Under the pieces are notes generated by a model, which did no database searches, was not told the origin of the DNA, and saw nothing but the letters and a program-made list of their open reading frames with translations. Below, in pieces: positions 57,396 through 64,000 of a DNA stretch of 64,000 nucleotides. The stretch is from Heliorestis acidaminivorans (GTDB taxonomy: Bacteria > Bacillota > Desulfitobacteriia > Heliobacteriales > Heliobacteriaceae): NCBI RefSeq assembly GCF_008933955.1, contig NZ_WBXO01000013.1, positions 1 to 64,000 on the forward strand. Reading direction: 5' to 3'. A program made the position numbers and the translations under genes. Each line of letters starts with the position of its first letter. The stretch's first letter is position 1.

Positions 57396-58139
57396 GTGCA
57401 AACAGCAAAAGATAGATTAATCGTAGCCCTAGATGTGGACAGCCGCGAAGAAGCCCTAGCCATCGTGCAAGCAGTAGGAAAGAACTGCGGCACTTTTAAG
57501 ATAGGCATGCAACTTCACAATAGCGTTGGCTTTGCCATCACCGAAGAAATCATCGCCCTTGGCTACCCCGTATTCCTAGATCTCAAATTCCACGACATCC
57601 CCAACACAGTAGCCAAAGCTTCAGCAGTCGTAACAGGCAAGAGCGTCTCCATGTTTACCCTCCACGCTAGCGGAGGCAAAAGCATGATGGCAAGAGCGGC
57701 AGAAGAAGCTAAGCAAAAAGCGAGCACCATGAACAAAGACATTCCCCTAGTCTTAGCCGTCACCATCCTCACTTCAATGAACCAAAAAACATTGAACGAA
57801 GAAGTAGGTATGGACGGCTCTGTTGAACATAACGTTCTACGCTTAGCAAAAGTAGCCGAGGAAGCAGGCGTAGGTGGAGTAGTAGCTTCTCCTCAGGAAA
57901 TCAGCCTGATCAGACAAGCCTGTAGTGAAAACTTCAAAATCGTTACCCCAGGCGTACGACCCCTCTGGGCTGACGCTAACGATCAGGCACGGACTATGAC
58001 ACCAGAGGAAGCCATGACCGCCGGAGCCGACTACCTCGTCGTAGGACGGCCTATTACAGCCTCCGCCAATCCTGCCGAATCAGCACAAAAGATAATTGAA
58101 GAAATGGAAAAAGGTCTTCAACAAAGACAATTAAGATAA
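57396..58139 (+). CDS. pyrF: Orotidine 5'-phosphate decarboxylase
   Basis: 247 residues, last step of UMP synthesis. Catalytic Asp-Lys-Asp segment FLDLKFHDIPNTV, start LIVALDVDSREEAL, and phosphate site TPGVRP...YLVVGRPI. AAGGAGG is 8 bases before GTG 57396. Followed by pyrE 13 bases later; other pyr genes are not in the window. Confidence 0.97.
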   Translation: MQTAKDRLIVALDVDSREEALAIVQAVGKNCGTFKIGMQLHNSVGFAITEEIIALGYPVFLDLKFHDIPNTVAKASAVVTGKSVSMFTLHASGGKSMMARAAEEAKQKASTMNKDIPLVLAVTILTSMNQKTLNEEVGMDGSVEHNVLRLAKVAEEAGVGGVVASPQEISLIRQACSENFKIVTPGVRPLWADANDQARTMTPEEAMTAGADYLVVGRPITASANPAESAQKIIEEMEKGLQQRQLR

Positions 58140-58152
58140 GGAGCACGCAACA

Positions 58153-58734
58153 ATGAACCAAGAACAAATCCTAGATATCTTCCGTGAAAGTGAAGCCCTC
58201 CTCGAAGGACACTTTCGCCTTACCTCAGGGCGTCACAGCAACCGTTACGTCCAATGCGCTCAAGTACTCCAATACCCACACTACACAGACAAACTAGCCA
58301 ACCATTTAGCCGAACAACTAGAGAAAACTCTAGGAAAAGGCACAACAGAGCTTATCATTGGACCTGCCATGGGAGGCATAATCGTAGCCTATGCCGTAGG
58401 CCAAGCCTTGGGCTTGCGAGCCATTTTTGCCGAAAGAGAAAATGGAATCATGAAACTGCGCCGCAGTTTCCAGATCGAAAAAGGGCAAAAAGTCGTCGTC
58501 TGTGAAGACGTCGTTACTACCGGAGGCTCTGTTCGTGAAGTAATGCAAGTAGTAGAAGAAGCAGGTGGAGAAGTCATCGCTGTAGCATCCCTTGTCGATC
58601 GCTCTAACGGCCAAGTAGATTTTGGCGTACCATTTTGCGCCGCTATGACCATGGAAGTACTCTCCTGGGATCCAGCCGAATGCCCTCTTTGCCAAGAAGG
58701 TACTCCTGCCATTAAGCCAGGCAGTCGATCCTAG
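58153..58734 (+). CDS. pyrE: Orotate phosphoribosyltransferase
   Basis: 193 residues. PRPP-binding motif VVVCEDVVTTGGSVRE, start FRESEALLEGHFRLTSGRHS, FAERENGIMKLRR. The C-terminal CPLCQEGTPAIKPGS is seen in the longer PyrE subfamily common in thermophiles and Clostridia (recalled). Works with PyrF to make UMP from orotate. Confidence 0.97.
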   Translation: MNQEQILDIFRESEALLEGHFRLTSGRHSNRYVQCAQVLQYPHYTDKLANHLAEQLEKTLGKGTTELIIGPAMGGIIVAYAVGQALGLRAIFAERENGIMKLRRSFQIEKGQKVVVCEDVVTTGGSVREVMQVVEEAGGEVIAVASLVDRSNGQVDFGVPFCAAMTMEVLSWDPAECPLCQEGTPAIKPGSRS

Positions 58735-58792
58735 AAAAGTATTCATGCCAAAAGCTAGCAAGAAACTTTAACTGCTGAACAGGAGGATTGCC

Positions 58793-59344
58793 GTGAAACT
58801 TCTGAGACCTATCCAGCACGTCAATACGGTACCTGAAGTCGACATCGCGGCCCTGACAGAGCGAGGCGTCAAAGGCGTCATCATCGATCTCGACAATACA
58901 CTAGCCGAATGGAATCGCAACGACCTTTGCCCTACCATCGTACAATGGCTACAAGAACTAGACCAACAAGGTATCAAAGTATGTATCTTATCGAACAACG
59001 GCGAACGGAGAGTACAACAATTTGCCGAAGGCTGTCAAATCAAAGTCCCCTATATCTCTAGAGCTAAGAAACCTAGACGCAAAGGCTTTCTACAAGCCAT
59101 GCAAAAACTAGGCACAACAGCACAAGAAACAGCCGTAATTGGTGATCAGATTTTTACCGACGTACTCGGAGGCAACCGCATCGGCATGCACACGATCTTA
59201 GTAAACCCCATCAGTCGCCGTGAATTCTTAGGAACACGCCTTGTACGCACCTTAGAAAAGATAGTGCTAAGACGTCGAAGAACCTTGAAGTTGCAGAAAA
59301 AGTCCAGAAAAAACAAAAAAGATGGAGGGTCCGCCGCAAGGTGA
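58793..59344 (+). CDS. YqeG family HAD IIIA-type phosphatase
   Basis: 183 residues. HAD motif VIIDLDNTLAEW, motif II CILSNNGERR, Lys SRAKKPRRKGF and VIGDQIFTDVLGGN. Substrate unknown; YqeG precedes aroE in many Firmicutes, as here (with two minus genes between). Basic C terminus. GTG start with CAGGAGG. Confidence 0.93.
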   Translation: MKLLRPIQHVNTVPEVDIAALTERGVKGVIIDLDNTLAEWNRNDLCPTIVQWLQELDQQGIKVCILSNNGERRVQQFAEGCQIKVPYISRAKKPRRKGFLQAMQKLGTTAQETAVIGDQIFTDVLGGNRIGMHTILVNPISRREFLGTRLVRTLEKIVLRRRRTLKLQKKSRKNKKDGGSAAR

Positions 59345-59360
59345 ACCCTCCATCTTTTTT
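59315..59360. terminator. Bidirectional terminator after YqeG
   Basis: A 16-bp stem AAAAAAGATGGAGGGT (59315-59330) / ACCCTCCATCTTTTTT (59345-59360). It serves YqeG on + and the 44-residue gene on -, whose stop codon touches it. Confidence 0.93.
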
Positions 59361-59493
59361 ACTTCTCTTTCTTATAAGCCAGAATAATTATTTCTTCACT
59401 ATCGCCAACCTGTGCATTCAAAGTCTGCTCAGCTTGAGACAAAAGACTCTGTTGCTCTGATGTAAGATTAGCATAAGGTAAGTCCTTTTCCAT
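59359..59493 (-). CDS. Small acidic protein, 44 residues, unknown
   Basis: Minus-strand ATG at 59493 with GGAGGAGGA 7 bases upstream, TAA at 59359. Peptide MEKDLPYANLTSEQQSLLSQ..., ending EEIIILAYKKEK. No membrane segment. The excellent ribosome site and the shared terminator argue for a real gene. Possibly co-transcribed with the coiled-coil gene upstream on the same strand. Function unknown. Confidence 0.65.
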   Translation of the reverse strand: MEKDLPYANLTSEQQSLLSQAEQTLNAQVGDSEEIIILAYKKEK

Positions 59494-59619
59494 TGCTCAA
59501 TCCTCCTCCGAAAAACAATTCACCAAGGAGTCAAAAAAAGACTCAACCCTATTCTTCCCATCAAGCAAAAGCGATATACTTTCCTTAAGCTATTAGAATC
59601 TTTAAGAGCCTAAGCAGTA

Positions 59620-60099
59620 TCAGCGAGCTAACTTCAAAGCTTGGATTTCCGACTCATGCTTTATATAACGATAGCTAAGATCCTTGAGCACGAAATTCAT
59701 CTCAGCCTGCTTCGAATCAAGACTGTCAAAACGAGTCTCCAGCCTCTCACGAAGTTGCTCTAACAAATCTTCAAAGTGAGCATCACCCTCAAGAAAACGG
59801 CGAGCTACCATAGAAGCCAGATCATCAAGCTTCTTCTCAGTCCGAACCTGCGACTTAACTAAGAAGGCCAGATTTTGCTCAATCCTATCAACGCGCTCGC
59901 TCATAGAAGCCACATTGTCCTCAACAGCCCCGAGCCGCTGGTTCATGGAAGCCACATTGTCCTCAACAGCCCCGAGCCGCTGGTTCATGGAAGCCACATT
60001 TTCCTCAACAGCACCAAGACGCTTGTCCATTGAATCGAAACGATTATTTAATAGTTGAAATTGCTCTAATACTAACTGCTGAAACTTCTCATCATTCAC
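59620..60099 (-). CDS. Coiled-coil protein with 14-residue repeats
   Basis: 159 residues, almost entirely coiled coil. Three 14-residue units of the form RLGAVEDNVASMNQ (about residues 27-68), then VDRIEQNLAFLVKSQ and two further amphipathic helices. AGAGGTGA is 7 bases before GTG 60099; the frame is open to 60189 without a ribosome site. Similar proteins are annotated only as hypothetical. No membrane segment in the chosen form. Confidence 0.75.
   Translation of the reverse strand: MNDEKFQQLVLEQFQLLNNRFDSMDKRLGAVEENVASMNQRLGAVEDNVASMNQRLGAVEDNVASMSERVDRIEQNLAFLVKSQVRTEKKLDDLASMVARRFLEGDAHFEDLLEQLRERLETRFDSLDSKQAEMNFVLKDLSYRYIKHESEIQALKLAR
59899..60024. repeat. Three 42-bp tandem repeats in the coiled-coil gene
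   Basis: Units 59899-59940, 59941-59982 and 59983-60024. The last 39 bases of the first unit differ from the second by a single base (ATAGAAG versus ATGGAAG) and the third by several; in frame they add 14 residues each, keeping the heptad register over two turns. Confidence 0.9.
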
Positions 60100-60322
60100 T
60101 AAAAAATCACCTCTCTTTGTAAACACAATATAAAAAACTCTACCACTGTGGTTTTCAACAACAGTAACTGCAATTTCAAAAAAAATCATTATAAAATTAA
60201 AGCCGCAAAAAATAGCACTACAGCTTCAAGGACCATAAGAATATCTAGCACAATTGTACAACATAAGACCCTATCAAGTAAGCTTTTTCAACAAGAAAGT
60301 AGAGAAAAGGAGACACACTAAA

Positions 60323-61207
60323 ATGATTAACGGAACAACCCAATGGATCGCCCTCCTAGGCTATCCAGTAGCTCACACATTCTCACCGAAAATGCAAAAC
60401 GCCGCAATCGACCACCTAGGCATCAACTGGCGCTATGCCGCTTACCCCGTACATCCTGATAACCTAGAAAAAGCCTTACAAGGTCTAAAAGTCCTTGGCT
60501 ATAAAGGCCTTAACATTACAGTCCCCCACAAAGAAAAAATTCTACCCTACCTTGATGAAATCGATCCCCTTGCCGCCGCCATTGGAGCCGTCAATTGCGT
60601 CACCATAGAAGAAGAAGGACTCAAAGGCTACAACACCGACGCCATCGGCTTTATTCGAGGCCTACGGGAAGACAACTTTGAACCACAAGGCCGCAAAGTC
60701 CTTATTCTGGGAGCAGGCGGTGCCGCTCGCGCCGCCGCCTTAGCACTTTTACAAGCAGGAGTCACCGAGATCACCTTAGCCAATCGCTCAACAGAAAAAG
60801 CAGAAGAGCTCCTACAGAATCTCGCCCCAACAACCTCCCTAACAGCCCCAGTCCTGCGCCACATACCCTTTCAATCTTCTGCTCTTCAAGAAGCACTAGA
60901 TGACAAAGACCTGCTCGTCAATGCTACATCGCTAGGCATGAGCAAAGATGGCCTCATCACCCCATATCCCCTAGCACCAGAAAACTGGCTTCCCCACAAG
61001 GCAGATCTATACGTAGCTGACATGGTCTATAACCCTGTAGAAACAGAACTACTCCAAGCCGCCAAGAAGAGAAGACAAAGAAACCAAAACGGCTTACCAA
61101 TGCTCCTTTACCAAGGTGCTGTAGCATTAGAAAAATGGACAGGATTACCAGCACCAGTAGCAGTAATGGCCAAAGCACTACAAGAATTTACACATGGCAA
61201 AAAATAA
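60323..61207 (+). CDS. aroE: Shikimate dehydrogenase
   Basis: 294 residues. Substrate motifs HTFSPKMQNAAIDHLG and NITVPHKEKILPYLD (catalytic Lys), GYNTDAIGF (Asp), NADP loop LILGAGGAARAAALALLQ and NRSTEKA. Reduces dehydroshikimate to shikimate. AAAAGGAG is 10 bases before ATG 60323. First of the aro cluster. Confidence 0.97.
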   Translation: MINGTTQWIALLGYPVAHTFSPKMQNAAIDHLGINWRYAAYPVHPDNLEKALQGLKVLGYKGLNITVPHKEKILPYLDEIDPLAAAIGAVNCVTIEEEGLKGYNTDAIGFIRGLREDNFEPQGRKVLILGAGGAARAAALALLQAGVTEITLANRSTEKAEELLQNLAPTTSLTAPVLRHIPFQSSALQEALDDKDLLVNATSLGMSKDGLITPYPLAPENWLPHKADLYVADMVYNPVETELLQAAKKRRQRNQNGLPMLLYQGAVALEKWTGLPAPVAVMAKALQEFTHGKK

Positions 61208-61424
61208 CAAAAAAATCCAACACTGCAAAATAATTATCGATAATAAGTGACATATAAAGAAGTAATAGAAGGAATTAGTCGACCTATGTGGAATAAATAT
61301 CCTATTAACTTGCCTAGGAAAATAAAAGCATAGACAAGTTAAATAAGTAAGTAAAGCTAACAAAGTAAGCAAAGATAACCAAGGTTAGTAAAGTAAGCAG
61401 AGCAAGTAAAGTAAGAAAGTAAGT

Positions 61425-61452
61425 AAAGAAAGAAAGAAAGAAAGAAAGAAAG
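61425..61452. repeat. (AAAG)7 microsatellite upstream of aroC
   Basis: Seven uninterrupted AAAG units ending 13 bases before the aroC ATG (2 before GTG 61454), embedded in a purine-rich stretch from about 61324. No other ribosome-binding site is seen apart from GTGGAAG, so the tract covers the leader and translation start region. Confidence 0.95.
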
Positions 61453-61465
61453 AGTGGAAGAAGTT

Positions 61466-62662
61466 ATGACAGCCATCCGTTATCTCACGGCAGGGGAATC
61501 TCACGGACCGGCCCTGACCGTTATCATAGAAGGAATCGTTGCCGGACTTCCCATCACTACAGCATATATTAATACCCAACTAGCCCGCCGCCAGAAAGGT
61601 TATGGACGTGGCGGACGAATGGCCATAGAAAAAGATCAAGCAACCATCTTATCAGGCATTCGAGGCGGCAAAACACTCGGTAGCCCTATCAGCTTACAGA
61701 TCGAGAACCGCGACTGGGTCAACTGGCAAGAGATCATGTCTCCTCACGGAGATGCCAGAACTGAAGAAAGACAAGTTACCTGTCCAAGACCAGGTCATGC
61801 TGATCTCTCCGGAGCTATCAAGTATGGCCATCGTGACATGCGCAATATTCTGGAAAGATCGAGCGCTCGTGAGACAGCCGCTCGCGTCGCCGCCGGAGCT
61901 GTAGCCAGAGGATTACTCGAAGCAGTAGGTATTAAGATCTACTCTCACGTCTTATCCATAGGCAACGCCACTAACCCCAAGGAAGCAGAACTATATAAGG
62001 AAGCAACAGCAGGCAGAGTCTCCTGGCAAGAACTACAAGATAAAGCCGATGCATCGCAAGTACATTGCAGTGACTCTTCAGCCGAAGCAACCATGATCGC
62101 CGCCATTGACAAGGCAAAAGCAGAAGGCGACAGCCTCGGCGGCATCATAGAAATAGCTGCAGTAGGCTTACCAGTTGGCCTAGGCAGTTACAGTCACGAC
62201 GACCGCCGCCTAGACAGCCAAATTGCCGGCGCCATGATGTCCATACAAGCCATCAAAGGCGTCGAGATAGGTTTAGGCTTTGAAAGTGCTCGCCAGATAG
62301 GCTCTCAAGTCCACGATCCTATATACCATAAGGAAGGAAAAGGCTACTACCGACAGACTAATCGAGCTGGTGGTATTGAAGGCGGCATGAGCAACAGTGA
62401 ACCAATCATCATCCGCATCGCCATGAAACCAATACCAACACTATATCAACCACTAGATACAATCGACATCACTAACCGACAACCTGTCAAAGCCTCCGTA
62501 GAACGCTCCGACACCTGTGCTGTACCAGCAGCGGCAATCGTAGCGGAAGCCCAACTTGCCCTAGTCTTAGCACAAGCCCTCCTAACAACTACAGGCGGTG
62601 ACCGACTCGAGCAGATTCAAGAACGAGTACAGCAAATGCACAAAGACGCCAACAACTTCTAG
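61466..62662 (+). CDS. aroC: Chorismate synthase
   Basis: 398 residues, FMN-dependent. Motifs RYLTAGESHGPALT, GYGRGGRM, RPGHADLSGAIKYGH, RSSARETAARVAAGAVAR and NRAGGIEGGMSNSEPI. ATG 61466 gives the usual MxxRYLTAGESHG start; GTG 61454 is in frame. The leader is a tetranucleotide repeat. Confidence 0.97.
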   Translation: MTAIRYLTAGESHGPALTVIIEGIVAGLPITTAYINTQLARRQKGYGRGGRMAIEKDQATILSGIRGGKTLGSPISLQIENRDWVNWQEIMSPHGDARTEERQVTCPRPGHADLSGAIKYGHRDMRNILERSSARETAARVAAGAVARGLLEAVGIKIYSHVLSIGNATNPKEAELYKEATAGRVSWQELQDKADASQVHCSDSSAEATMIAAIDKAKAEGDSLGGIIEIAAVGLPVGLGSYSHDDRRLDSQIAGAMMSIQAIKGVEIGLGFESARQIGSQVHDPIYHKEGKGYYRQTNRAGGIEGGMSNSEPIIIRIAMKPIPTLYQPLDTIDITNRQPVKASVERSDTCAVPAAAIVAEAQLALVLAQALLTTTGGDRLEQIQERVQQMHKDANNF

Positions 62663-62752
62663 ACTAATCACAAGGAAGCTCGCCAATCTTCGATCACCAA
62701 AGGTCACAGCTACACAGCAAAGCCTGTAATCAAAAGGGGGAAGGCAAGGGAA

Positions 62753-63415
62753 GTGAAGAAAAACATCGTACTCATCGGCTTTATGGGCACAGGCAAATCA
62801 ACAGTCGGAAAAATCCTCGCCCACAAAATCGCCTATGAATTTATTGATACAGACCGAGAAATAGAAAGAGTAACAGGACTAACAATAACGCAAATTTTTG
62901 ACAACCACGGAGAACAACGCTTTCGATCAGAAGAAACCGTAATGGCCCGCAAAGTTTCGGAGAAGACTAAGAAAGTAATCTCCACAGGTGGCGGCATCGT
63001 CTTAAGGCAAGAGAACGTAACAGCTTTGCGCTCTACAGGAATCATCATCGAACTATCAGCGCGTCCCGAAATCATCTGGCAACGCATCAGCCGCCGCACC
63101 CATAGACCCCTAATCCGCAAAGAAATGGATGCCCAAGTCATCGCCGAAATGATGGCCCAACGAGAACCATACTATCAATGCGCCGACTACCGCATTGACA
63201 CATCGGAGAAAACCCTCGTCCAAGTCGTAGAAGAGATAGCCCAGATCTTGCACCAGCGGGAGCAAGAAGAAGGAGAAAGTTGGCTCGCAGAGATGAATTC
63301 ATTACCCAAGCGACTAGAGAAAGAAGAATCAAGAAGAAATCACCGATCACTCATCCTGCATCACCTGAGCCAACGTAGAAACTGTAGAAGAAAAGGCTCA
63401 ATAGGGGAGGCGTAA
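62753..63415 (+). CDS. aroK: Shikimate kinase with basic C-terminal tail
   Basis: 220 residues. P-loop GFMGTGKSTVG, shikimate-binding DTDREIE and GGGIVLR, lid RTHRPLIRK. The catalytic domain ends near residue 170 (VEEIAQILHQREQ); a further ~50 Lys/Arg/Glu-rich residues are not part of known AroK folds. GTG start after AAGGGGGAAGG. The stop is 7 bases before aroB. Confidence 0.93.
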   Translation: MKKNIVLIGFMGTGKSTVGKILAHKIAYEFIDTDREIERVTGLTITQIFDNHGEQRFRSEETVMARKVSEKTKKVISTGGGIVLRQENVTALRSTGIIIELSARPEIIWQRISRRTHRPLIRKEMDAQVIAEMMAQREPYYQCADYRIDTSEKTLVQVVEEIAQILHQREQEEGESWLAEMNSLPKRLEKEESRRNHRSLILHHLSQRRNCRRKGSIGEA

Positions 63416-63421
63416 GGCGAA

Positions 63422-64000
63422 ATGACTGAGAAAAGCCCAACCAAAAACATTCAAGCCCAAGTAGAGGTTCAACTCGATGAACGCAGTTATCCTATCTACA
63501 TTGGACATGACATACTTACCCAAGCCCACCAGATCTTAGAAAGTGTAATAAGAGGAAAGAAAATACTCCTCGTCACCAACAACGAAGTCTACGACCTACA
63601 CGGTCACACCCTCCAACTCAGCATGGAAAAGACGGCCCAAGAAGTGCAGGTCGTTACCATCCCTGATGGAGAACAACACAAAAACCTAGAAATCTTAAGC
63701 GCCCTCTACGACGCCGCCGTAGAAGGTAACTTAGAACGTTCCTCCGTCGTCGTTGCACTTGGTGGAGGAATAGTTGGCGACATGGCAGGACTACTAGCCG
63801 CAACTTATATGCGAGGAATAGGCTTTGTTCAAGTTCCCACAACCCTTTTGGCTCAAGTTGATTCTAGTGTAGGAGGCAAAGTAGCCGTTAACCACCTGCG
63901 CGGCAAAAACCTCATCGGAGCATTCTACCAGCCCCAAGCAGTTTTGATCGACACCAAAACGCTAGAAACCTTGCCAGAGCGAGAGATCAACGCCGGCTTT
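63422..64000 (+). CDS. aroB: 3-dehydroquinate synthase (3' truncated by window)
   Basis: 193 residues visible, frame open at the window end. NAD/Zn enzyme making dehydroquinate from DAHP: YPIYIGHDIL, TIPDGEQHKNLE, ALGGGIVGDMAG, VPTTLLAQVDSSVGGK and NLIGAFYQPQAVLID. Start ATG 63422 follows AGGGGAGG. Completes an aroE-aroC-aroK-aroB order. Confidence 0.97.
   Translation, partial: MTEKSPTKNIQAQVEVQLDERSYPIYIGHDILTQAHQILESVIRGKKILLVTNNEVYDLHGHTLQLSMEKTAQEVQVVTIPDGEQHKNLEILSALYDAAVEGNLERSSVVVALGGGIVGDMAGLLAATYMRGIGFVQVPTTLLAQVDSSVGGKVAVNHLRGKNLIGAFYQPQAVLIDTKTLETLPEREINAGF

Overview
The window is a dense bacterial housekeeping chromosome segment from an endospore-forming, low-to-mid GC Bacillota, most likely an anaerobic member of the Clostridia. 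Support for spore formation: bofC, a SpoIID-type protein, a Spo0E-like phosphatase, abrB, sigK in one piece, and a cwlJ-gerQ pair. Support for an anaerobic, Fe-S-rich life style: hemZ, iscR/iscS/iscU, several radical-SAM and ferredoxin-type proteins, and a hydrogenase-like sensor. The gene order is close to the Bacillus subtilis ruvAB-queA-tgt-yajC / secDF / relA-hisS-aspS-yrvM / cymR-iscS-trmU / yrrD-yrrI-alaS-yrzL-yrrK-yrzB-yrrL blocks (recalled synteny, not searched). A heliobacterium or relative would fit, but no photosynthesis gene is present and the genus cannot be named from this window.

Layout. 1-300: 3' end of a 23S rRNA gene, without a 5S gene before its terminator. 342-4600: thioesterase (-), a 43-residue ORF, nadE, a YebC regulator, Lrp (-), bofC. 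4700-14000: a long probable operon, ruvCAB-queH-DUF2905-sigI-rsgI-spoIID-queA-tgt-yajC, joining Holliday-junction repair, queuosine synthesis and the SigI/RsgI stress pair. 14100-17400: Spo0E-like gene, HD hydrolase, fused secDF. 17400-17810: a gene-free leader with a structured RNA candidate and a terminator, then relA, MBL hydrolase, hemZ, hisS, aspS, tcdA. 26200-32100: csoR-trxA behind a CsoR-type operator, a large hybrid histidine kinase and a radical-SAM protein; these sit where B. subtilis has rarA. 32200-37650: Rrf2 regulator-iscS-iscU-mnmA (Fe-S and tRNA thiolation), PRC-barrel protein, zinc-ribbon protein, AI-2E exporter. 37650-45400: an inverted-repeat element, then alaS-ireB-AKR-ruvX-DUF1292-mltG-U32.

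45400-51600: small proteins, abrB, PAP2 phosphatase, lexA, sigK, a lipoprotein and a soluble chemoreceptor fused to a hydrogenase-like domain. 51600-55500: glycine betaine ABC transporter (opuA type, -) divergent from a GbsR-type regulator, suggesting osmotic adaptation. 55500-56000: gene-free, with a degenerate tandem repeat, a strong terminator and a second copy of the structured RNA. 56000-57300: cwlJ-gerQ. 57300-59400: pyrF, pyrE, YqeG. 59400-60100: two minus-strand genes, one a coiled-coil protein with recent internal duplication. 60300-64000: shikimate genes aroE, aroC, aroK, aroB; aroC is preceded by an (AAAG)7 microsatellite and aroB runs off the end.

The most unusual signals are the two RNA copies with compensatory changes (17.5 and 55.8 kb), a recurring use of CTG at well-placed start positions (7618, 36625, 47132, perhaps 4714), the hydrogenase-chemoreceptor fusion, and repeats upstream of cwlJ and aroC. 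No CRISPR array, prophage, insertion-sequence transposase or tRNA gene was seen.
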